45,765 nt of DNA from Mucilaginibacter polytrichastri (GCF_001911425.1 NZ_MPPL01000001.1:492057-537821), one strand, 5' to 3'; positions 33,871-42,992 are shown, counted from the first letter of the stretch. Notes: generated by a model not told the origin, from the letters alone. Made by a program: numbers and translations.

Positions 33871-34668
33871 TTAGATATTATTGGGGTACAGTTCCGGCTT
33901 TAATCTTTTAGCCAAAAATCCGGTGGCTAATGCAGGGTCTATTTCGGTAACAAGTACGCCAATTTTGCCGTATGGCTGGTAGGCTATGCACTTTCCATCC
34001 GGGTCAATCATTGAGGTGGCCGACTCTGGGAAATCTGTTGCATAATTTGAGCTGGCAAAATAAATGGTGTTTTCGATGCTGCGCATCATCATCGCTTTTT
34101 CGTAATAAGGGTTTTCCGGAGCACCCCATTGCGTAGGCTTAACGCCACTGCTATTGCTGCCTGCAAAATGCGGATGAAACACAATTTGCGCACCATGCCG
34201 CGCAGCCCACCGGGTAGTTTCCGGGTATCTGAAACCCTCGTGGCAAATTACAATGCCAAACTTTAGGCCATTTACTTCAAACAGGTGCCGTTCTTTACCA
34301 GGCATCCACCTGTTATCTTCTGTCGGGTCGAGTTGGTTTTTAGTCTGATAACCCAGTATTTCGCCCAGGGCAGATACTACAAAGGCAACATTAAAAATTC
34401 CTTCCCCGGTTTCCCAGTCCATCGGGATAATGATGGCGAGCTGATGTTGTTTTGCAATTTCACAGATTCGTTTTAAGGCTATTTCCAATTTTTCCTGCGC
34501 ATGCGTTTCTATCGTAAACTCCGTTGCCGGGTATCCCGGTATGTATGATTCGGGGAAGCAGATAATTTCCGCACCCTGGTCTGCAGCCTCTTTTGTTAGT
34601 TTATCTACCCAGTACAAACCGTCGTTGATAGATTTTGGGAAGGGGGGCGAGGCTAACGCTATTTTCAT
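33871..34668 (-). CDS. Carbon-nitrogen hydrolase (nitrilase superfamily)
   Basis: Cytoplasmic amidase of the nitrilase superfamily, 265 aa. The Glu-Lys-Cys triad is in place: E40 in ICFPESYIPGYP, K110 in YQTKNQLDPTEDNRW, and C142 in GIVICHEGFRYPE. The ending is complete (LAKRLKPELYP). The substrate could be a small amide or nitrile; SYIPGYP before the helix is a nitrilase-like form rather than ureidopropionase-like. First gene of the run with the MFS transporter (11 bp gap) and marC, so it may modify a compound handled by the exporter. ATG at 34668. Confidence 0.87.
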   Translation of the reverse strand: MKIALASPPFPKSINDGLYWVDKLTKEAADQGAEIICFPESYIPGYPATEFTIETHAQEKLEIALKRICEIAKQHQLAIIIPMDWETGEGIFNVAFVVSALGEILGYQTKNQLDPTEDNRWMPGKERHLFEVNGLKFGIVICHEGFRYPETTRWAARHGAQIVFHPHFAGSNSSGVKPTQWGAPENPYYEKAMMMRSIENTIYFASSNYATDFPESATSMIDPDGKCIAYQPYGKIGVLVTEIDPALATGFLAKRLKPELYPNNI

Positions 34669-34705
34669 TGATTTAATAACTGGTGGTAATTTTTAGGCAA
34701 TATCA

Positions 34706-34740
34706 ACAAAAAAGGTTCTGTTTTCACAGAACCTTTTTCA
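34706..34740 (-). terminator. Terminator after amino acid permease
   Basis: AAAAGGTTCTGT pairs with ACAGAACCTTTT around TTTC. The minus strand read ends in TTTTTT and lies 20 bp after the permease stop; the other strand also carries T residues, so it may act both ways. Confidence 0.88.
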
Positions 34741-34760
34741 ATATTATTAAAATAATAAAT

Positions 34761-36293
34761 TTAGTCTACGTAATGTGGGTTTGGCGGATCTTTAGGAAGC
34801 TCGTTTACACCGTGGCGAACCTTAGAGTGCTTAATACTGTAACCAAAGTAAACGATAAAGCCAATAATTAACCATACAATTAAACGTGCCCAGTTTTCCC
34901 AGCCTTCGCTAAAAATCATACCTAAACAAACCAGTGCGCCAAGCGGGCAAACAATGTAGTATAAAGGTGTTTTAAAAGGGCGGTTAATGTTAGGGTCGGT
35001 TCTGCGAAGAATGAAAATACCGATGCATACCAATACAAACGCAAATAGTGTACCGATGCTCACCATGTCGCCTACAATGCTATCTGGCACAAAGCCGGCA
35101 AAAATAGATACGAAACCAAAAAATAACCATTGCGATTTGTATGGGGTGCGGTGTTTAGGGTGCAGTTTTGCAAATACGCCCGGTACCAATCCGTCTGTGC
35201 TCATGGTATAAAATACACGGGTTTGTCCCATTAACATCACCAGTATTACTGATGAAAAACCTGCCAGAATTGCAACCGTAACCAGTTTGGCCAACCATTC
35301 GAAACCCGGCATGTGATGGCGGATTGCGTATGATACAGAAGCCTCGCTGCCCTGGGTTAAAAACTCTTTGTAAGATGCTATACCGGTTAGCACGTGCGAA
35401 AACAGGATATATAAAGCAGTACAGATAACCAACGAAATTAAGATACCCATCGGCATATCTTTCTGTGGGTTTTTAGCCTCTTGTGCAGCAGTAGATACGG
35501 CATCAAAACCAATAAAGGCAAAGAATACGATACTCGCGCCGCGCAATACCCCAAACCAGCCGTGGTTACCACTGGCTGCATAATCATGCAGCACACCTGT
35601 ATTTAGTTTAATAGTACCGGCATTTGCAGGTATCATATATGGTGTATGGTTAAGCGGGTTAATAAACTGCCAGCCGAAACCGATGATCAGCAATACGATG
35701 GCTACTTTTACCAATACGATAACGTTGTTAACCGCTGCAGACTCGGCCGTACCGCGGATCAATAACAGGGTTAGTAAAAAGATAATGAGTATGGCTGGTA
35801 AGTTAACCAAACCATGTACGCCCGCTTCAGATACCTGGAAAGGCGAATGGCAGTACTGATAGGGTATGGAGAGCCCGAAAAACGTTTGCAGTAAATCATT
35901 GAGGTATTGCGACCAGCCTATGGCTACGGTAGCTGCACCCAGTGCATATTCTAAAACCAAATCCCAGCCGATTATCCAGGCAATAAATTCGCCCATGGTG
36001 GCATAAGAATAAGTATAAGCACTACCCGCAATCGGGATCATACTCGCAAATTCAGCATAGCAAAGGCCTGCAAGCGCACAACCAATAGCGGCTATAATAA
36101 AAGATATGGTTACGGCAGGGCCTGCGTTGCCACCGGCAGCAGCAGCAGTACGTACAAATAAACCTGCACCAATAATAGCACCTATGCCTAAAGCAATTAG
36201 TGCAGTTGGTCCAAGCGTTCGCTTAAGTGTTTTTTCTGATTCGGCAGATGCCGCCAACAACGACTGAATGGACTTCTTAATAAATAAACTCAT
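34761..36293 (-). CDS. APC-family amino acid permease (CAT-like)
   Basis: Inner-membrane amino acid transporter, 510 aa, with about 12-14 hydrophobic helices. APC family marks are GIGAIIGAGLFVRTAAAAGGNAGPA (in pieces near 35-60), the helix-3 segment SAYTYSYATMGEFIAWIIGWDLVLEYA, and FIGFDAVSTAAQEAKNPQKDMPMGI. The overall form, with ENA-like kinked helix 1 (G-I-G-A-I-I-G-A-G) and FDAVST in helix 6, is that of cationic-type (CAT/YfnA) permeases. The substrate cannot be assigned. ATG at 36293; the gene ends near a strong terminator. Monocistronic. Confidence 0.92.
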   Translation of the reverse strand: MSLFIKKSIQSLLAASAESEKTLKRTLGPTALIALGIGAIIGAGLFVRTAAAAGGNAGPAVTISFIIAAIGCALAGLCYAEFASMIPIAGSAYTYSYATMGEFIAWIIGWDLVLEYALGAATVAIGWSQYLNDLLQTFFGLSIPYQYCHSPFQVSEAGVHGLVNLPAILIIFLLTLLLIRGTAESAAVNNVIVLVKVAIVLLIIGFGWQFINPLNHTPYMIPANAGTIKLNTGVLHDYAASGNHGWFGVLRGASIVFFAFIGFDAVSTAAQEAKNPQKDMPMGILISLVICTALYILFSHVLTGIASYKEFLTQGSEASVSYAIRHHMPGFEWLAKLVTVAILAGFSSVILVMLMGQTRVFYTMSTDGLVPGVFAKLHPKHRTPYKSQWLFFGFVSIFAGFVPDSIVGDMVSIGTLFAFVLVCIGIFILRRTDPNINRPFKTPLYYIVCPLGALVCLGMIFSEGWENWARLIVWLIIGFIVYFGYSIKHSKVRHGVNELPKDPPNPHYVD

Positions 36294-36711
36294 TGTTTTT
36301 GATCTGTTGTAAAGATTTAATCATGTTTAGCAGCCCAAACGTACTTAATTTTCTCCAAAAACAGAATAGTACACTTGTAACAATCAAGAATAAGAAAACA
36401 AAAAGCCTAAATACATGTATCGGTATGCTATTTGGGTATTAAATAAAGGCAGAACTAATGTTTTGTTGTTAATTTATTGGTGGAAAATGGCAAAATGTGA
36501 AGTGATAGCCGGCAATGGTTCCTGATAGTTTGTTTAATCTATGAATGACTATAAAATCTACAGAATTTTAGAGATGTAGTGGTTGGGTATTTTAAAATTT
36601 AAGGTGGTAGCACTGATGTTCCGCTGGTCCCGCTTTACGCTCATACTACACTGGCATTAGGCGCGGGCCGGTATCCACTTCAATCGGGTTTAGGTATCGG
36701 TAATTACTTAA

Positions 36712-36816
36712 GTACGTCATTGCGAGGTACGAAGTAATCCCCAACTTTGCAGATCAAACTTACTTAGTGGCTCTGTAGATCGGGGATTGCTTTGTCGTAC
36801 CTCTTCGCAATGACGT
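36712..36816. repeat. REP-like palindrome, family A
   Basis: Left arm from 36712 (TACGTCATTGCGAGGTACGA) and right arm 36782-36816 are imperfect inverted repeats around a 40-nt spacer containing GGCTCTGTAGAT, a word shared with the copy at 40700. The right arm has extra bases (TCGTACCTCTTCGC). Confidence 0.85.
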
Positions 36817-36828
36817 AAAGGTGAGAAT

Positions 36829-36852
36829 GAAAAAGGGAGACGAAACGCCTCC
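36829..36852 (-). terminator. hppA terminator
   Basis: On the minus strand GGAGGCG pairs with CGTCTCC around TTT, followed by CTTTTT, 8 bp after the hppA stop. Confidence 0.8.
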
Positions 36853-36860
36853 TTAATTAT

Positions 36861-39098
36861 TTATATTTTCTTCTCTACCTTAACCCCATGCACAATCATC
36901 GATTGTATTTTAATCTCTTTCTGAATATGCTTGTTGGTATCAACCTCCTTGTGTAAATGCGGTGCAATTACCAGCGAAACGATAGACATCAGCTTGATCA
37001 GAATATTCATCGACGGGCCGGAGGTGTCCTTGAACGGATCGCCCACGGTATCGCCGGTAACAGATGCTTTATGTGGCTCAGATTTTTTGTAGAAGATCTC
37101 GCCATTGATCTCCACACCTTTTTCGAATGATTTTTTAGCGTTATCCCAGGCACCGCCGGCATTGCTCTGGAACATACCCATCAGCACACCTGATACGGTT
37201 ACACCGGCAAGCAAACCACCCAATACTTCGGGGCCGAAAGCGAAACCGATGATAATCGGAGTGATGAGCGCAATGGCGCCGGGGGCAATCATTTCGCGGA
37301 TAGAAGCCTTGGTAGAGATGGCCACGCATTTTTCGTACTCGGGCTTGGCCTTGTATTCCATAATGCCGGGAATTTCGCGAAACTGTCGGCGCACTTCTTC
37401 AACCATGGCCATCGCGGCGCGGCCTACAGCCGCAATACACAAGGCAGAGAAGATGAACGGGATCATCCCGCCTACAAATAACCCGGCTAATACATCGGCC
37501 TTGTAAATATCAATATGGTCGATGCCGGCAACACCCACAAATGCCGCAAATAAAGCCAGTGAGGTTAACGCCGCCGAAGCAATGGCGAATCCCTTGCCTG
37601 TAGCAGCGGTAGTGTTACCTACGGCATCCAGGTTGTCTGTACGGTGGCGTACTTCTTCGGGTAGCTGGTTCATTTCGGCAATACCACCGGCGTTATCGGC
37701 AATCGGCCCAAAGGCATCGATAGCTAACTGCATTGCCGTGGTTGCCATCATCCCTGCTGCGGCAATAGCCACACCGTATAAACCGGCAAAGTGGTAAGAA
37801 CCATAAATGCCCGAGGCTAAAACCAGGATAGGCAGCACGGTTGATTCCATCCCCACGGCCAAACCTGCAATAATATTGGTAGCATGCCCGGTTGACGATT
37901 GCCTGATGATGCTCATCACCGGGCGCTTGCCCATGGCTGTATAATATTCGGTAATGATAGACATTAGCGTGCCCACAATAAGCCCCACAACAATTGAAAG
38001 GAACACGCCGGTTTTGGTAAATACCAGCGAGCCGGTTTTAATGTTGCCGCTAAGGTCCAGATCGCGGGTGAGGTACATATTGCCAGATGGCAGCATCCAC
38101 CTTACTACAAAAAATGTGGCAATTGCGGTAAGTATGATGCTCATCCAGTTACCCATATTTAGTGCGGTTTGTACGCTGTCGGTTTCTTTCTTTATCCGCA
38201 CAAAAGAGGCACTGATAATTGAAAATATTAAACCCACACCGGCAATAACCATCGGGAGCAAAACAGGGGCAATGCCACCAAAATTATCATGCGATACAAT
38301 TTCGCGCCCCAGTACCATGGTGGCCAGCATGGTGGCTACATACGAGCCAAATAAATCGGCACCCATGCCGGCTACGTCGCCCACGTTATCGCCTACGTTA
38401 TCGGCAATGGTGGCAGGGTTACGCACGTCATCTTCGGGGATGCCGGCTTCAACCTTACCCACCAGGTCGGCGCCTACATCGGCAGCCTTGGTGTAAATAC
38501 CGCCGCCCACACGGGCAAATAAGGCGATAGATTCGGCCCCTAATGAAAATCCGGCTAAAACCTCGAGGGCTTTCTGCATTTCTTCGCCGTTTACGTTGCC
38601 ATGTACATTTTTAACATAAATGGTGTAAAAAACAATGAATAGCGACCCTATCCCTATTACCGCCAAACCGGCAACACCAAGGCCCATCACGGTGCCGCCG
38701 GTAAACGATACTTTTAGTGCCTGCGCCAAACTTGTTTTGGCTGCTTGTGTGGTACGCACATTGGCTTTGGTAGCAATGCGCATCCCTAAAAAGCCTGCAA
38801 AAGCCGATAAAAATGCCCCGATAAGAAACGAGATGGCAATAACCGGACTAGAGGTTGGTACCGTAGTACCCGACCAGGCCAGTAAAATAACGGCAATAAC
38901 GGCAAAGTAACCCATCACTTTCCATTCTGCACGTAAAAATGCCATCGCCCCATCGGCAATGTAACCTGCAAGGGTTTGCATACCCTCGTCGCCCGCATCC
39001 TGTTTGGTTACCCATGCAGATTTGCCGATCATTACGGCAATACTGATGAGACCGAAAACAGGGATCAGATAAATTAAGTAAGTGTTCAAGAAATCCAT
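36861..39098 (-). CDS. hppA: Membrane-bound H+/Na+-translocating pyrophosphatase
   Basis: Ion pump driven by pyrophosphate hydrolysis, 745 aa, about 16 transmembrane helices. The catalytic loops are visible: [20 protein letters not shown] and [20 protein letters not shown] in the first half, then [16 protein letters not shown], the [14 protein letters not shown] segment at the end. The determinant loop reads [13 protein letters not shown]; Ala at this position instead of Lys (GNTTKA) is the mark of the K+-dependent class. Whether it moves Na+ or H+ depends on membrane Glu/Asp positions that I cannot settle here. It should save energy from biosynthetic pyrophosphate. ATG at 39098. A 12-bp palindrome (ACGAATGTTCGT) lies at 39125-39136. 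Confidence 0.96.
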   Translation of the reverse strand: MDFLNTYLIYLIPVFGLISIAVMIGKSAWVTKQDAGDEGMQTLAGYIADGAMAFLRAEWKVMGYFAVIAVILLAWSGTTVPTSSPVIAISFLIGAFLSAFAGFLGMRIATKANVRTTQAAKTSLAQALKVSFTGGTVMGLGVAGLAVIGIGSLFIVFYTIYVKNVHGNVNGEEMQKALEVLAGFSLGAESIALFARVGGGIYTKAADVGADLVGKVEAGIPEDDVRNPATIADNVGDNVGDVAGMGADLFGSYVATMLATMVLGREIVSHDNFGGIAPVLLPMVIAGVGLIFSIISASFVRIKKETDSVQTALNMGNWMSIILTAIATFFVVRWMLPSGNMYLTRDLDLSGNIKTGSLVFTKTGVFLSIVVGLIVGTLMSIITEYYTAMGKRPVMSIIRQSSTGHATNIIAGLAVGMESTVLPILVLASGIYGSYHFAGLYGVAIAAAGMMATTAMQLAIDAFGPIADNAGGIAEMNQLPEEVRHRTDNLDAVGNTTAATGKGFAIASAALTSLALFAAFVGVAGIDHIDIYKADVLAGLFVGGMIPFIFSALCIAAVGRAAMAMVEEVRRQFREIPGIMEYKAKPEYEKCVAISTKASIREMIAPGAIALITPIIIGFAFGPEVLGGLLAGVTVSGVLMGMFQSNAGGAWDNAKKSFEKGVEINGEIFYKKSEPHKASVTGDTVGDPFKDTSGPSMNILIKLMSIVSLVIAPHLHKEVDTNKHIQKEIKIQSMIVHGVKVEKKI

Positions 39099-39238
39099 AT
39101 GGTCGGTTTTATAATTGGTATAAAACGAATGTTCGTAAAATTTTTGGGACTTGCAAGTATTTGAGCCTGAATTTGTAGCGTATGTATGGGCATGTAAATT
39201 TTTTTAAATAGCTTAGGAGTCCAAATCACAAACTATTG

Positions 39239-40681
39239 ATGAAACACACTACCGAAAAGAAAGAAATGAAGCACGAGCTGGGCTTGCTCGACGGCACCAT
39301 GCTGGTAGCAGGCTCTATGATTGGCTCTGGTATTTTTATTGTAAGTGCCGACATTATCAGGCACGTAGGCTCGGCCGGCTGGCTTATTGCCATCTGGCTG
39401 CTTACCGGTTTTATGACGCTTACCGCCGCCGTAAGCTATGGCGAATTAAGCGCCATGTTCCCCAAAGCAGGCGGTCAATATGTGTATTTGAAAGAAGCTT
39501 ACAACAAACTGATCGCCTTTTTATACGGGTGGAGCTTTTTTGCCGTAATACAAACTGGTACCATAGCTGCAGTAGGAGTTGCATTCTCGAAATTTACTGC
39601 CTATTTGATTCCTGCTGTTAGCGAGGATAATATCCTTTTTCAGGCGGGTAAGTTTCACATTAGTGCTGCGCAGGTGGTATCAATCATATTGATTATCCTG
39701 CTTACCTATATCAATACAAGAGGTGTTAAAACCGGTAAAATTATCCAAACTACATTTACCTTAACTAAGCTGGCCAGTTTATTCGGGCTGATCATCTTCG
39801 GTTTCATTATGTTTAAAGGTGATGTATGGCATGCCAACTGGACAAACCCCTGGAATATCCACGAGTTTAGTACAGGCGGAACGGTTGCAGGCCTGGGTAT
39901 TACAGCTGCTTTGGGTGCTATTGCAGCATCAATGGTGGGTTCAATTTTCAGTAGCGATGCCTGGAACAGTGTAACCTTTATTGCCGGGGAAATGAAAAAC
40001 CCACAACGCAATGTTGGCTTAAGCTTATTTTTAGGCACCTTAATTGTAACGCTGATCTATGTAGCGGCCAACGTAATGTACACTGCTGTTTTGCCTTTGC
40101 ACGATATTGCCAATGCCGAAAAAGACCGTGTTGCGGTAGCGGCATCGCATGTAATATTCGGGAATATTGGTACGGTGGTTATCGCGCTGATGATCATGGT
40201 TTCCACGTTCGGCTGTAATAACGGCTTAATCCTTGCTGGTGCCCGTGTGTATTACACGATGGCTAAAGACGGTGTGTTTTTTGAACGTACCGGCCACTTA
40301 AATAAAAATGCCGTACCCGAATTTGGCTTGTGGTTACAGTGCATTGTGGCTTCCTTACTTTGCCTCAGTGGCAGATATGGTGATTTGCTGGATATGATCT
40401 CATTTGTGGTTGTGCTGTTTTATGTGCTTACCATCGTCGGTATTTACATACTGCGCGTAAAAAGACCCAATGCAGAACGCCCTTACAAAGCTTTCGGTTA
40501 CCCGGTACTGCCTGCCATTTATGTAGTGATGGGGCTGGCTTTTTGTATCTTGTTAATTATTTACAAACCAGAGTTTACCTGGCCCGGTTTTATCATCGTG
40601 CTGATAGGTATCCCTATTTATTATATATCGCAACGGAATGTGAAGAATGGTGGAGAAGCGGTTTATGAAAGTCCGGTTTAG
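39239..40681 (+). CDS. APC-family amino acid permease (LAT-like)
   Basis: Amino acid transporter or exchanger of 480 aa, about 12 helices. Marks are GLLDGTMLVAGSMIGSGIFIV (helix 1 GSMIGSGIF motif), LTAAVSYGELSAMFPKAGGQYVYLKEAY in pieces, and the helix-6 region GSIFSSDAWNSVTFIAGEMKNPQRN. This is the L-type (LAT/SteT) branch, distinct from the CAT-like permease at 34761. The start is the ATG at 39239 with AGGAG about 20 bp upstream; a TTG one codon earlier is less likely. Divergent from hppA; monocistronic, with a family A palindrome downstream. Confidence 0.92.
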   Translation: MKHTTEKKEMKHELGLLDGTMLVAGSMIGSGIFIVSADIIRHVGSAGWLIAIWLLTGFMTLTAAVSYGELSAMFPKAGGQYVYLKEAYNKLIAFLYGWSFFAVIQTGTIAAVGVAFSKFTAYLIPAVSEDNILFQAGKFHISAAQVVSIILIILLTYINTRGVKTGKIIQTTFTLTKLASLFGLIIFGFIMFKGDVWHANWTNPWNIHEFSTGGTVAGLGITAALGAIAASMVGSIFSSDAWNSVTFIAGEMKNPQRNVGLSLFLGTLIVTLIYVAANVMYTAVLPLHDIANAEKDRVAVAASHVIFGNIGTVVIALMIMVSTFGCNNGLILAGARVYYTMAKDGVFFERTGHLNKNAVPEFGLWLQCIVASLLCLSGRYGDLLDMISFVVVLFYVLTIVGIYILRVKRPNAERPYKAFGYPVLPAIYVVMGLAFCILLIIYKPEFTWPGFIIVLIGIPIYYISQRNVKNGGEAVYESPV

Positions 40682-40699
40682 TAACATGCGATAATATAC

Positions 40700-40797
40700 C
40701 ACGTTATTAAGGTACGAAGCAATCTCAAACATACAGAGCGGCTCTGTAGATTAGAACTGCACAGTCGGGGATTGCTTCGTACCTTGCAATAACGGTG
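40700..40797. repeat. REP-like palindrome, family A
   Basis: Left arm CACGTTATTAAGGTACGAAG (from 40700) and right arm 40767-40797 form an inverted repeat. The spacer holds its own palindrome ACAGAGC-GGCTCTGT (40732 on), so the unit can fold as a hairpin or cruciform with a second stem. Confidence 0.85.
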
Positions 40798-40841
40798 TTC
40801 TTAGGTTATTAGGGGTTCTGTGGAGCAGTTGGAAGTTTGTT

Positions 40842-42374
40842 ATGAATAAAGGTAGAAGAAGAAATAGAAGCATTAGTTTAAAGAACACACCCCAATCAAC
40901 GCTTACTGCAAGTTGCAATGACAGTACTATCCCCTCTCGAGAGGGGAATTGTAGGGCAGAAGTTTTAGCACTAACACTTAATAAGGGGTGTGTTTTAGCC
41001 ATCTTGCTTTTACTATCGATTAGCATTTCAAAAGCTCAAACCCTCAATCAAAAACTACAATCGGCGGTATCTCATCTTCAGCAGGATGCGCAAAATACTT
41101 ACGCGTCAATCTCGCTAACTGTACTTGATGCTAAAACAGGTGAAGTTATATTCTCTGCCAATCCAAACATGGGCCTGGCCCCGGCATCCACCTTAAAAAC
41201 CGTGACTACCATTACGGCCATGAATTTATTAGGGCCCGATTATCGTTTTAAAACCACTATAGCTGGTAGCGCAGGCGGTTCGTTAAGCGCGGGTGGTATC
41301 TGGAATGGTAATGTCATCATTAGTTGTGGCGATGATCCTACTTTGGGTAGTTTTCGTTGGGAAGAGACTACAGAGCGTATTGTGTTACGCCAATTTGTAG
41401 ACGGCTTAAAAAAGGCAGGTGTTAAAAAGATCAATGGTTCTATCATAGCCACGGGCACCAACCACCCACCACAGGGATGGATCTGGCAGGATATGGGTAA
41501 TTATTACGGTGCCTTTCCTAATAATTTATGCTGGCGCGAAAATTCGTATGATGTTTTGCTGAAGCCCGGCCAGGTTGGTAAACCTGTTACCATGGCAGGT
41601 ACTGTACCGGCAATGCCTTATCTGCAATTTATAAACGAGCTAATTACGGGTTCGGCAGGGAGTGGCGATAATGCTTATGCTACACTACCGGTTAATAGCA
41701 ACAAGGTTCTTTTGCAAGGTACTTATGCCATCGACCAGGAGAAAAAAAAGATTGCCGCTGCCTTACCCGACCCTGCTTATGAAGCAGCACGGCGCTTAAA
41801 AGATACTTTAGTGAGTGCTGGTATTACGGTAACCGGCAAAACAGAATCAGAGACAACGTTGACAACCGCGAATGCTCCTGTAGATATTGCTTTAGGAAAA
41901 GTTTTCATTACCCATTATTCGCCGCCATTACGAAAGATCATTTACTGGCTCAATCAAAAAAGTATCAACCTGTATGCCGAGCAATTACTGCTGGCCATGG
42001 CCGATTCGTTGAAGACTAAGGATTATCCATCCGTTACCCGTAATTACTGGAAAGCGCATGGTATCGACATTAATTCTTTAAATATTGTTGATGGCAGCGG
42101 CCTATCGCCCGGCAACCGCATTACCACCATGACCATGGCCCGCATCTTGCAAACGGCTAAAAAGGAAGCCTGGTTTGCTGACTTTTACGAAAGCCTGCCC
42201 GTTTACAATAACATGCACATGAAGAGCGGTACCATTAATAACACCCTGGCTTACGCAGGCTATCAAACCTATAATGGCCGCGAGCTTTGCTTTTCTATCA
42301 TCGTTAATAATTATAACGGGCCATCAGCGGGCATTAAGCAAAAAATGTTCAGGGTTTTGGATGAACTGAAATAG
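40842..42374 (+). CDS. dacB: D-alanyl-D-alanine carboxypeptidase/endopeptidase (PBP4)
   Basis: Periplasmic class C penicillin-binding protein that trims peptidoglycan crosslinks, 510 aa. The active-site motifs are S116-T-L-K119 (PASTLKT), S-x-N in NQKSINLYAEQ, and K-S-G in MHMKSGTINN. The length without the N-terminus is normal. Oddly, the hydrophobic signal core (LAILLLLSISISKAQ, about 52-66) is preceded by some 48 unusual residues, because codons about 15-51 lie in an intergenic repeat (family E, 40883-40996). The only ATG is at 40842; a downstream non-ATG start (for example TTG in the signal core) would give a too-short signal. So the repeat seems to have been built into the signal leader. 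Confidence 0.88.
   Translation: MNKGRRRNRSISLKNTPQSTLTASCNDSTIPSREGNCRAEVLALTLNKGCVLAILLLLSISISKAQTLNQKLQSAVSHLQQDAQNTYASISLTVLDAKTGEVIFSANPNMGLAPASTLKTVTTITAMNLLGPDYRFKTTIAGSAGGSLSAGGIWNGNVIISCGDDPTLGSFRWEETTERIVLRQFVDGLKKAGVKKINGSIIATGTNHPPQGWIWQDMGNYYGAFPNNLCWRENSYDVLLKPGQVGKPVTMAGTVPAMPYLQFINELITGSAGSGDNAYATLPVNSNKVLLQGTYAIDQEKKKIAAALPDPAYEAARRLKDTLVSAGITVTGKTESETTLTTANAPVDIALGKVFITHYSPPLRKIIYWLNQKSINLYAEQLLLAMADSLKTKDYPSVTRNYWKAHGIDINSLNIVDGSGLSPGNRITTMTMARILQTAKKEAWFADFYESLPVYNNMHMKSGTINNTLAYAGYQTYNGRELCFSIIVNNYNGPSAGIKQKMFRVLDELK
40883..40996. repeat. Palindromic repeat, family E, inside the dacB 5' end
   Basis: GAACACACCCC (40883-40893) is complementary to GGGGTGTGTTTT (40985-40996), and a perfect 16-bp palindrome CCCCTCTCGAGAGGGG lies at 40931-40946. 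The layout matches the intergenic copy at 10505-10585. Confidence 0.7.
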
Positions 42375-42418
42375 AGAGCCAGGAATAGAGAGCCAAGAAT
42401 CAAGATGATACCAACCAG

Positions 42419-42456
42419 CACGTTATTGCGAGGTAATTGTGTATTTGCTACACCTC
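42419..42456. repeat. Decayed family A palindrome
   Basis: GCACGTTATTGCGAGGTA is a recognisable left arm. The right side (CACCTCTTGCATATTAA) is only a weak complement. It lies 45 bp after dacB. Just before it is a tandem AGAGAGCCA-GAAT array (42373-42404). Confidence 0.5.
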
Positions 42457-42601
42457 TTGCATATTAAACGATACAACACTTTTATTACTCAATCAAGTAA
42501 TGGCCTCAAAATTCAACCTATAGTTGTAATAAGTTTCACTATGGTTAACTGTTGAGTTTGGTATGCTATTGGCTTATAGTTAAATACAAAAGCAAATTGA
42601 T

Positions 42602-42826
42602 ATGAGCCAGCCTTTACGTTTAACTTATGGAAACTCGGATGTAACGTTTTACATCCTGAATAAAAAGCCATCTTTCAACAACCAGCAAATAGATATTATG
42701 TTGGATGGTGAAAACTATCAGTTGCGTAAACTCGCCGGTAAATGGGGTACCGATAATGCCAGCGAACCTAAGCACGGTGTTATCAATGCAATTGGTAACA
42801 TGATTGCTTTGCGCTACAGGATCTAA
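42602..42826 (+). CDS. Small protein of unknown function (74 aa)
   Basis: A compact soluble protein, starting MSQPLRLTYGNSDVTFYILN, with IDIMLDGENYQLRKLAGKWG and a final stretch NAIGNMIALRYRI. No signal peptide or membrane segment. The alternation of strands suggests a small beta-rich fold. No family recognised. It is isolated, with 227 bp before and 166 bp after it, between two peptidoglycan genes; the upstream spacer shows no consensus promoter. ATG at 42602. Confidence 0.65.
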   Translation: MSQPLRLTYGNSDVTFYILNKKPSFNNQQIDIMLDGENYQLRKLAGKWGTDNASEPKHGVINAIGNMIALRYRI

Positions 42827-42961
42827 AAAAAACCTTTAAACAAGTTATCATATTCGCCGGTTATGGCGGATCAATTTTGTTAACCATACCTTTTCGTAGT
42901 AACACAACTAAAAAAGGTGTTCGTTTCGCTTATTTATCTCTAAAAAAAGCTACATTCAATT

Positions 42962-42980
42962 ATTGTGAATTTATCACAAT
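42962..42980. promoter_or_regulatory. 19-bp palindrome before the L,D-transpeptidase
   Basis: ATTGTGA-ATTTA-TCACAAT is a perfect 7-bp inverted repeat with a 5-bp centre, ending 12 bp before the ATG at 42993. The half-site TGTGA/TCACA resembles Crp/Fnr-type operators, but with a 5- not 6-bp spacer. It could be an operator or a hairpin over the translation start region. Confidence 0.5.
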
Positions 42981-42992
42981 GCTTTAGTTGTT

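Larger units (their letters stand above)
36294..36860. other. 567-bp intergenic region without gene
   Basis: The upstream part (36294-36600) is AT-rich and shows no convincing reading frame. Positions about 36610-36705 are G+C-richer with scattered palindromic words (TTCCGCTGGTCCCGCTTTAC, GCGGGCCGGTATCC). They look like a worn repeat or element remnant, with no second copy in the window. A family A palindrome and the hppA terminator follow. Confidence 0.5.

Noticed and set aside
39125..39136. 12-bp palindrome ACGAATGTTCGT upstream of hppA as an operator
   Set aside because: Arms of only five bases and no second copy in the window; mentioned in the hppA entry but not listed as a site.
42962..42980. 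Palindrome before the L,D-transpeptidase as a transcription terminator
   Set aside because: AT-rich 7-bp stem, no T-run, and position immediately before a start codon do not fit a terminator.
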